The notes below the pieces were generated by a model, which saw only the letters and a program-made list of their open reading frames with translations, was not told the origin of the DNA and did not search any database. Below are positions 1-5,246 of a DNA stretch of 14,096 nt, in pieces. Made by a program: the position numbers and the translations under genes. How positions within the stretch are numbered: the first letter of the stretch is position 1; each line of letters opens with the position of its first letter. The DNA comes from Spirochaetia bacterium (lineage in GTDB: Bacteria > Spirochaetota > Spirochaetia > Treponematales > Breznakiellaceae), in NCBI GenBank assembly GCA_026002025.1, contig BOAU01000057.1, positions 1 to 14,096 on the forward strand, read 5' to 3'.

Positions 1-75
1 ACCCAGGATGATCTCGCTCTGCTTGTCGCAATAATAGGGGGCGGTATCAAAATAGTTGACCCCCAGCTCAATGGC
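1..75 (-). repeat. 75-bp perfect inverted copy of aldo/keto reductase codons, cut at a junction
   Basis: Bases 1-75 equal the exact reverse complement of 1661-1735, with no mismatch in 75. Base 76 (t) is the first that differs from the expected continuation (g). On the minus strand the copy encodes residues 46-70 of the downstream aldo/keto reductase, including the Asp and Tyr of its catalytic tetrad, and it runs off the left edge. The 5' part of this copy is missing at base 75, where dikinase sequence begins. A diverged paralogue would keep the protein motif but not every third codon base, so this is either a very recent inverted duplication or a chimeric join. The PPDK-frame codons just upstream reach a TGA at 57-59, so the copy is not part of the plus-strand gene. 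Confidence 0.9.
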
Positions 76-77
76 TT

Positions 78-1385
78 TTGGACCCGCCGCTTCACGAATT
101 TGTTCCCCATACTCAGGAAGAAGTTGATGAACTTGCGGCACATTTGAATGTACGGGCCGAAGATCTCCAGCCCAAGATCGATAAACTCCATGAAGCAAAT
201 CCCATGCTCGGCCACCGGGGCTGCCGCCTTGCGGTTACCTATCCGGAAATTTACGACATGCAGGTTGAGGCCATTGCCCGTGCGGCGGTTGACTGCGTAA
301 AACAGAACATCCCCGTGGAGCCTGAGATCATGATCCCTATCGTGGTTACCGCCCGTGAACTGAAACTGCTCCGGCCCAATGCGGAGGCAATTCTGAAACA
401 GGTCTTTGATGAGGCAGGGGTAAAGGTTCCGGTGTACATCGGCACCATGATAGAAGTTCCCCGCGCGGCGATTCGCGCCGGCCATATCGCAAAATACGCT
501 GACTTCTTCAGCTTTGGTACGAATGATCTTACCCAGATGTCCTTCGCGTTCAGCAGGGATGATGTGGCTTCATTCCTTCCCACCTATCTTGAAAAGCATG
601 TGCTTGACGTGGACCCCTTCAAATCAATTGATGAGGATGGGGTCGGCGGGCTTATGCGTTACGCTATCCGTGAGGGCCGGGAAATTAAACCGGAGCTTAA
701 AATTGGAATTTGCGGCGAGCATGGGGGCGACCCTACAACCATAGATTTCTGTTACCGTGCGGGATTAAGTTATATTTCGTGTTCACCTTTCCGTGTGCCT
801 TTGGCCCGTTTGGCCGGAGCGCAGGCGGTGATAAATAATTCCGGGATCGTTTTGACTCTGGAAAAAAACCCAAGAACTGTTAAGGAGGCTAAGAGAATGA
901 GCGACACGTTTAGTTGGAATGATGTACCGGTAGTGGAGGACGAACCTGTAAAGGCTGAAAAGAAGCCCGCTGCGAAGAAACCGGCCGCTAAGAAACCTGC
1001 TGCCAAGACCGCGAAGGCCAAGAAGCCCGCAGCCAAGAAACCGGCCGCGAAGAAAGTTGCAGCCAAGAAACCCGGCAGGCCCGCAGGCGCAAAGGCTAAA
1101 GCTGCGAAGAAACCGGCTGCCAAGACCGCGAAGGCCAAGAAGCCCGCAGCCAAAAAACCGGCCGCGAAGAAAGTTGCAGCCAAGAAACCCGGCAGGCCCG
1201 CAGGTGTAAAGGCTAAAGCTGCGAAGAAACCGGCCGCGAAGAAAGTTGCAGCCAAGAAACCCGGCAGGCCCGCAGGTGTAAAGGCCAAAGTTGCGAAGAA
1301 ACCGGCGGTGAAGAAAGCTGCCGCTAAGAAACCCGGCAGGCCCGCAACCGGAAAAAAGCCCGGCAGGCCCCCCAAGGCAAAGTAG
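78..1385 (+). CDS. ppdK: Pyruvate,phosphate dikinase, C-terminal domain only, fused in frame to an H1/AT-hook-like tail
   Basis: Residues 1-255 are the PEP/pyruvate-binding TIM-barrel domain of pyruvate,phosphate dikinase, which interconverts pyruvate + ATP + Pi and PEP + AMP + PPi in the cytoplasm. Visible marks are DPPLHEF at the start, MLGHRGCRL, the GTMIEVPRA segment (metal-binding Glu), FGTNDLTQ, and GICGEHGGD with the catalytic Cys at about residue 212. The nucleotide-binding and phosphohistidine domains, roughly 600 residues of a usual 875 or so, are absent. The listed start is TTG at 78, but this is really the second Leu of the family's R-(L/Y)-LDPP motif next to the junction at 75/76, so it is not a natural start. 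A TGA at 57-59 closes the frame upstream. After the normal dikinase end (about residue 255) the frame continues without a stop through a linker into the Lys/Ala/Pro tail. As it stands the product cannot be an active dikinase. Confidence 0.88.
   Translation: MDPPLHEFVPHTQEEVDELAAHLNVRAEDLQPKIDKLHEANPMLGHRGCRLAVTYPEIYDMQVEAIARAAVDCVKQNIPVEPEIMIPIVVTARELKLLRPNAEAILKQVFDEAGVKVPVYIGTMIEVPRAAIRAGHIAKYADFFSFGTNDLTQMSFAFSRDDVASFLPTYLEKHVLDVDPFKSIDEDGVGGLMRYAIREGREIKPELKIGICGEHGGDPTTIDFCYRAGLSYISCSPFRVPLARLAGAQAVINNSGIVLTLEKNPRTVKEAKRMSDTFSWNDVPVVEDEPVKAEKKPAAKKPAAKKPAAKTAKAKKPAAKKPAAKKVAAKKPGRPAGAKAKAAKKPAAKTAKAKKPAAKKPAAKKVAAKKPGRPAGVKAKAAKKPAAKKVAAKKPGRPAGVKAKVAKKPAVKKAAAKKPGRPATGKKPGRPPKAK
882..888 (+). 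promoter_or_regulatory. Strong internal Shine-Dalgarno before in-frame ATG 897
   Basis: AAGGAGG lies 8 nt upstream of ATG 897, close to an ideal bacterial ribosome binding site, and sits within the dikinase reading frame. It encodes K-E-A in that frame. It supports initiation of a free H1-like protein from inside the longer ORF. Confidence 0.6.
897..1385 (+). other. Histone H1-like / AT-hook tail, possibly also made as a separate 162-aa protein
   Basis: From ATG 897 the frame encodes an acidic lead (SDTFSWNDVPVVEDEPVK) and then about 140 residues built almost only of Lys, Ala and Pro (AAKKP units). It carries five KPGRP cores at 1068-1082, 1185-1199, 1257-1271, 1329-1343 and 1356-1370. GRP flanked by basic residues is the minor-groove-binding AT-hook pattern, and AAKKP repeats are typical of bacterial H1-like nucleoid proteins. 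DNA binding is therefore the likely role (inference). The segment is continuous with the dikinase frame, but a strong ribosome binding site stands just before the ATG. It may be a fused tail, an independent nucleoid protein from an overlapping gene, or both. Confidence 0.7.
984..1289 (+). repeat. In-frame tandem repeats, 117-bp unit twice plus a 72-bp shortened unit
   Basis: A 39-codon unit starts at 984 and again at 1101. Equivalent codons, for example the single Thr at 1008 and 1125, are exactly 117 bp apart, with near-identical DNA. A third copy at 1218-1289 lacks 15 internal codons (the AKTAKAKKPAAKKP part) but keeps the VAAKKPGRPAG end. A diverged fourth unit follows from 1290. Each unit ends in one KPGRP motif. 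The near-identity at DNA level suggests recent expansion, and the repeat length is likely to vary or to misassemble. Confidence 0.85.
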
Positions 1386-1442
1386 TGAAGCCCGCGTTTT
1401 AAGCGGCCTGAACATCCAGTTCCAAAATTCTCTTTTCATTAG

Positions 1443-1465
1443 ACGCCGGATTTTCCGGCGTTTTT
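1443..1465 (+). terminator. Intrinsic terminator after the dikinase/H1-like gene
   Basis: A perfect 8-bp stem (ACGCCGGA at 1443-1450 with TCCGGCGT at 1454-1461) encloses a 3-nt TTT loop. It is followed by a T run (1461-1465). It lies 58 bp after the stop codon and before the aldo/keto reductase promoter, so it separates the two transcription units. Confidence 0.85.
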
Positions 1466-1468
1466 GTA

Positions 1469-1495
1469 TTGTAAGAGTTCCGCTTATCTGATAAT
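1469..1495 (+). promoter_or_regulatory. Candidate promoter for the aldo/keto reductase gene
   Basis: TTGTAA (1469-1474) and GATAAT (1490-1495) resemble -35 and -10 boxes with a slightly short 15-nt spacer. Read as TAATAT at 1492-1497, the spacer is 17 nt. Transcription would start near 1502, downstream of the ATG at 1496. This supports the later start at 1523/1526, which also has a GGGGG ribosome-binding stretch at 1515-1519. Confidence 0.4.
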
Positions 1496-1525
1496 ATGAT
1501 CCAAACCAATGAATGGGGGTATATG

Positions 1526-2680
1526 ATGCAGTATGTAGAGTTTGGAAAGACCGGCGCCAAGGTTTCCCGTCTGGGGATGGGATGTATGCGGCTGCCTTCT
1601 TATGAAGAGAACGGCAAGACCATTTTTGACGAAGACAAGGGTATCGCCCTGGTCCACCGCGCCATTGAGCTGGGGGTCAACTATTTTGATACCGCCCCCT
1701 ATTATTGCGACAAGCAGAGCGAGATCATCCTGGGTAAGGCCCTTGCGGGGGGCAAGCGGGACAAGGTGTGGGTTTCCACCAAGAACCCCATCGAGAACGA
1801 CTCCGGTGACGATTACGAGAAGCGGCTTGAGAATTCCCTCAAGAATTTGCAGACCGATCATATCGACTTTTATCATTTCTGGGGGGTTTCTCTGGACGCC
1901 TTTCTTACCAAAGTAAAGGCCAAGAACGGCCCCTTTGAGCGGGCGAAGAAGCTCAAGGAACAGGGAATGATTAAGCACATCTCCTTCTCTTTCCATGATC
2001 GGGATGCGGGGGAGGATGAGGGGAACAATCTCATCGAAATCATTAAAAACGGTGAAGGGGTGCTTGAGTCGGTGCTTGCCCAGTACAACCTGATGGACCG
2101 CAACAAGGAACCCGGTTTTGCCTATGCCCACCAGCAGGGGCTGGGAACTACGGTGATGGGGCCGGTGGGCGGCGGACGCCTCGGGGCGCCCTCCAAGGTG
2201 ATCCAGGACCTGCTTCCCGGCAAGGTGAAAAGTTCCGCCGAGGTTGCCCTGCGCTTTGTGCTGGCCAATCCCAATGTGAACATCGCCCTTTCCGGGGTAA
2301 GCACCATTGAGCAGCTTGAAGAAAACGCCGCCATCGCCAGTAATACCGGCGCTTTAAGCAAGGAAGAATTAAACACCATCGAATCGATGATGAAGGAGAA
2401 TGAGCGTCTTGCGGGCCTGTACTGCACGGGCTGCAAGTACTGTATGCCCTGTCCCAAGGGGGTCAATATCCCTGAGATATTCACCATCATGAACATGCAC
2501 CGGGTGTACCAGCTCACGGACCTGGCCAAAAAGACCTATGCGGAAATCGGCGTGAGCCCCTGGCGGAAGTATGAAAACGCATCCAAGTGCGTTGAGTGCG
2601 GCATCTGCGAGACCAAGTGTCCCCAGAGTCTCAAGATTCGGGAACAGCTCAAGGAAACCCATAAGGTCTTGACAGCCTAA
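1526..2680 (+). CDS. Aldo/keto reductase with C-terminal ferredoxin-like Cys clusters
   Basis: This 384-residue protein is a TIM-barrel aldo/keto reductase with an iron-sulfur tail (COG1453-type predicted oxidoreductase). The full catalytic tetrad is present: Asp55 and Tyr60 in NYFDTAPYY, Lys86 in VSTKN and His117 in DFYHFWG. The C-terminus has two Cys groups, C300/C303/C306/C309 (CTGCKYCMPCP) and C355/C358/C361/C365 (CVECGICETKCP). These would carry 4Fe-4S centres and suggest electron transfer in addition to, or instead of, simple NAD(P)H chemistry. The substrate is unknown. I chose ATG 1526 over ATG 1496 because GGGGG at 1515-1519 is well spaced and homologues begin with this M-x-Y-x-x-F/L-G-K-T-G pattern. 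ATG 1523 is equally possible. Codons 46-70 are the mate of the inverted copy at 1-75. Confidence 0.9.
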   Translation: MQYVEFGKTGAKVSRLGMGCMRLPSYEENGKTIFDEDKGIALVHRAIELGVNYFDTAPYYCDKQSEIILGKALAGGKRDKVWVSTKNPIENDSGDDYEKRLENSLKNLQTDHIDFYHFWGVSLDAFLTKVKAKNGPFERAKKLKEQGMIKHISFSFHDRDAGEDEGNNLIEIIKNGEGVLESVLAQYNLMDRNKEPGFAYAHQQGLGTTVMGPVGGGRLGAPSKVIQDLLPGKVKSSAEVALRFVLANPNVNIALSGVSTIEQLEENAAIASNTGALSKEELNTIESMMKENERLAGLYCTGCKYCMPCPKGVNIPEIFTIMNMHRVYQLTDLAKKTYAEIGVSPWRKYENASKCVECGICETKCPQSLKIREQLKETHKVLTA

Positions 2681-2697
2681 TCCTTCTATTCTATTTT
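2669..2697 (+). promoter_or_regulatory. Candidate promoter for the MFS gene, overlapping the reductase 3' end
   Basis: A consensus TTGACA at 2669-2674 overlaps the last codons of the reductase. After exactly 17 nt comes TATTTT (2692-2697), a four-of-six match to the -10 box. Transcription would begin near 2704, upstream of the hairpin at 2713-2745, so the MFS message would carry that hairpin in its leader. Confidence 0.45.
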
Positions 2698-2712
2698 ATC
2701 TTAATTGGAGCA

Positions 2713-2745
2713 GCGGCGGTCCCCGATCGGGCCGCCGCAATTTTT
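2713..2745 (+). terminator. GC-rich hairpin with T run between the reductase and MFS genes
   Basis: GCGGCGG (2713-2719) pairs fully with CCGCCGC (2732-2738). The stem extends inward by a T-G and two C-G pairs around a 6-nt loop, and AA plus five T follow. This is a strong intrinsic terminator for the reductase transcript. Because a promoter-like pair lies upstream of it, it may also act as an attenuator in the MFS leader. Confidence 0.8.
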
Positions 2746-2749
2746 ATCG

Positions 2750-4009
2750 GTGAAGCAAAACCCTCTTGTACAAACTCTTTTAAGCTTGAAAGGCAATCCC
2801 CGGGCCTGTATCTATACGGAACCCCTCTGGGGCCTTTCCATGAACCTCTGTCTGCCCTACGCCTCGGTGTACATGATCGCCCTTGGTCTCAAGGACACCC
2901 AGATAGGTTTTATCGCCACGGTGTATATGCTTACCCAGGTGGTGTTTGCCTTTTTAAGCGGCCCCATCACGGACAAGCTGGGGCGGCGCAAAACCACTGC
3001 CATCTTCGATTTTATCTGCTGGAGCCTCCCCTGTCTGATCTGGTGGCGGGCGGAAAATTTCTGGTTCTTCTTTGTGGCCGCCCTTTTTAACGGGACCATG
3101 AAGGTGACCACCAATTCCTGGGACTGTCTCCTTGTGGAGGACGCGGAAAAGAGCCAGATCACCAAGCTTTATTCCCTGGTATCGGTCTGCGGCCAGCTTT
3201 CCGCCCTCTTTGCCCCGATTTCCAGCATCATGGTGGCCCGGCTCACCCTGGTGCCCGCCATCCGTATCCTCTATATAAACGCCTTTGTGGTAATGACCAT
3301 CAAGGTTTTTGTGCTCTACTTTTTTTCCCGGGAGACCGGCACTGGTAAGGTGCGGCTGCAGGAAACCAGGGGCAAGAGTATCTTTGCATTGGCCGGGGGT
3401 TACGGCGGGGTGCTGAAGATCATCGCCCATTCCAGGGGGACTGTTTTTTCACTGGTTATTACCGCCCTTGTGGGAGCCGTGGCGATGATCAACACCACCT
3501 TCTGGCAGGTCATCGTCAGCAAGAAGCTCCTGGTTCCCGACGCCCTTCTGCCCCTGTTTCCCATGATGCGGTCTATCATTACCATGGCCTTTCTCTTTTT
3601 GGTGGTCCCCCATCTGACCAAAGGGAGCCTCAAGCTGCCCCTGCTCCTGGGTTTCGCTGCTTATTTTTTGGGACAGGCCCTGCTGATTCTGGCTCCCGTG
3701 GAAGGGGCCGTTAAGTACGGCATCCTCATCATTTCCCTGATTTTCGACGGCTTCGGCGCGGGAATCCTTTATATGCTCTCCGAATCCCTGGTGGCCCTCC
3801 ACGTGAACAAGGAAGAACGAGCCCGGGTCATGGCGATCCAGCACATGATCATCATGTTCGCCACTTCCCCCTTCGGCTGGATTGGGGGCTTGCTTTCCAG
3901 CATTTCCCGCAGCCTGCCCTTTGTGCTGACCATGGTCCTGCTTTTAAGCGGCATTGTGGTTACCCTTGTTTTTTACCGTGAGCACCATGGGGTGCAATCA
4001 GTAGAATAA
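2750..4009 (+). CDS. Major facilitator superfamily transporter
   Basis: A 419-residue, very hydrophobic protein with about a dozen predicted membrane helices. The MFS signature GPITDKLGRRKT (G-x3-D-x2-G-R-R type) lies in the loop after the second helix. The inner membrane is the expected location. The substrate cannot be read from the sequence. The frame is open back to TTG 2705, but that codon sits in front of a terminator hairpin and at the predicted transcription start. GTG 2750, just after the hairpin, gives the natural N-terminus VKQNPLVQTLLSLKGNPR followed by the first helix. It has no obvious Shine-Dalgarno, so ATG 2840 is a weaker alternative. The gene converges on the next one with a 46-bp gap. 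A metabolic link with the flanking reductases is suggested only by proximity. Confidence 0.85.
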   Translation: MKQNPLVQTLLSLKGNPRACIYTEPLWGLSMNLCLPYASVYMIALGLKDTQIGFIATVYMLTQVVFAFLSGPITDKLGRRKTTAIFDFICWSLPCLIWWRAENFWFFFVAALFNGTMKVTTNSWDCLLVEDAEKSQITKLYSLVSVCGQLSALFAPISSIMVARLTLVPAIRILYINAFVVMTIKVFVLYFFSRETGTGKVRLQETRGKSIFALAGGYGGVLKIIAHSRGTVFSLVITALVGAVAMINTTFWQVIVSKKLLVPDALLPLFPMMRSIITMAFLFLVVPHLTKGSLKLPLLLGFAAYFLGQALLILAPVEGAVKYGILIISLIFDGFGAGILYMLSESLVALHVNKEERARVMAIQHMIIMFATSPFGWIGGLLSSISRSLPFVLTMVLLLSGIVVTLVFYREHHGVQSVE

Positions 4010-4055
4010 GGATTATCCCGTTGCCCTGTTCTTTAATCTCCATAAAATGACGGTC

Positions 4056-5246
4056 CTAAACCCCGAAGAGTCTTGCCGCCTTTTCCATGTTTTTGATCAC
4101 CGGCACGCCGAAGGGGCACCGTTTTTCGCAGCTGCCGCAGGCGATGCAGTCGCTGCCGTGGGCGTTCAGAGCCCTGTAGTGCTGGGCGATGCTGGGGGGA
4201 ATGGCCTGCGGACTAAGGTCCGATTCGTTCAATACGGCGATGTCCAAGTACTTGTTCACATCGGCTATGTTGATCCCCTGGGGGCAGGGGAGACAGTGGT
4301 TGCAGTACACGCAGTTGCCCTTGAAACTGCCCTGGTAGGGTTTTACAACGGCGCTGTAATCCCGGGCCGCTTCGTCCAGGTCCAGGTAAGCCAAGGCCTC
4401 GTGGACCTGGGCGGCGGATGAACAGCCGATAAGGGCGCTCACCACCGCAGGGCGGGTCAGGGCGTAGTGGATGCACTGGCCCACGGTCAGGGGCTGGGCA
4501 AAGGGGGTATGCTCTTTGGAGAGAAGCTTCCCGGCGCCCAGGGTTTTCATCACCGTGATGGCGACTCCCCTCTGTTCGCAGAGCCGGTACAGGGCGGCCC
4601 TATCGCTGTCCAGGGCTTTTTCATAGCCAAAGGGATTGTCCTGTCCAAGATGGTCCAGCACATTGACGCCGCTTGAAGCCATGTCAAAGGCGGGGTTGAT
4701 GCTGAACATCAGGATGTCCAGAACCCCGGTTTCAACGGCCCGGCGGGCCATGATGGGGTTATGGGAACTGGCGCCGATGGCCCGGATGATCCCCTGTTTT
4801 TTCAGGTCCTGGGCGTATTTAAGCAAATCCCCCTCAAAGGTCTCGGTAAAGTCCTTTTCAGAATCGATAAAGAAGAGCATCCCGAAGTCAATATAATCGG
4901 TGTGGAGGCAGCGGAGCAGGTTCTCAAAATACTTCTTGCAGGTTTGGAGATCCCGGCTTATGTCGTACTGCTCCTTGATATCCACGGAGCCGATATGGCC
5001 CTGGATAAGCACCTTGTCCCGTTTCCCCGCCAGGGCCTTGCCGATATGGGTCCGCACGGTTTCTCCGGGCATAAAGAGGTCCATCATGTTGATGCCCTGA
5101 TCCAGGGCGGTTCCGATAACCTCGTCCACGGTAGAAAAGGGTTTGTTGTCCAGATGTTCGGTCCCCAGGCCGATGATGCCTGCTGACATGCCGGTATTGC
5201 CGATGGGGCGGGACGGTATGGGATGGGCCTGCGGTTTCTGCTGCAT
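4056..5246 (-). CDS. Aldo/keto-reductase-fold Fe-S protein with a degenerate catalytic tetrad
   Basis: This 396-residue protein has the aldo/keto reductase barrel and two C-terminal Cys groups, C312/C315/C318/C321 (CVYCNHCLPCP) and C367/C370/C373/C377 (CIACGSCEKRCP). It therefore resembles the reductase at 1526-2680 in layout. By alignment with that protein the catalytic Asp is kept (Asp56 in NMMDLFMPGE), but Tyr becomes Gly61, Lys becomes His84 (VLIQGH) and His becomes Met123 (DFGMLFF). Classical hydride-transfer chemistry is thus unlikely. An electron-transfer or other redox role through the Fe-S centres is inferred. The N-terminal and barrel text resembles a clade seen in anaerobic Firmicutes (from memory). 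The start is secure: GGAGG at 5254-5258 is 7 nt upstream of the ATG. The ATG overlaps the stop of the P83/100 gene as TAATG. Confidence 0.88.
   Translation of the reverse strand: MQQKPQAHPIPSRPIGNTGMSAGIIGLGTEHLDNKPFSTVDEVIGTALDQGINMMDLFMPGETVRTHIGKALAGKRDKVLIQGHIGSVDIKEQYDISRDLQTCKKYFENLLRCLHTDYIDFGMLFFIDSEKDFTETFEGDLLKYAQDLKKQGIIRAIGASSHNPIMARRAVETGVLDILMFSINPAFDMASSGVNVLDHLGQDNPFGYEKALDSDRAALYRLCEQRGVAITVMKTLGAGKLLSKEHTPFAQPLTVGQCIHYALTRPAVVSALIGCSSAAQVHEALAYLDLDEAARDYSAVVKPYQGSFKGNCVYCNHCLPCPQGINIADVNKYLDIAVLNESDLSPQAIPPSIAQHYRALNAHGSDCIACGSCEKRCPFGVPVIKNMEKAARLFGV

Noticed and set aside
984..1289. CRISPR-like spaced direct repeats
   Set aside because: The repeats are in frame, abut without unique spacers, and encode AAKKP/KPGRP protein units.
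770..1439. Long minus-strand ORFs of Gly/Ala/Phe-rich protein
   Set aside because: They are the antisense of the Lys/Ala/Pro repeat; the composition follows from the repeat and there is no independent start signal.
1496..1525. ATG 1496 as start of the aldo/keto reductase
   Set aside because: It lies on the -10 box with no ribosome site; 1523/1526 fit the family N-terminus and have GGGGG upstream.
1484..2131. 215-aa minus-strand ORF across the aldo/keto reductase
   Set aside because: Antisense shadow; the plus frame contains the complete catalytic tetrad and Cys clusters.
2705..2749. TTG 2705 as start of the MFS transporter
   Set aside because: It lies upstream of the terminator hairpin, has no ribosome site, and the extra residues are encoded by the hairpin itself.
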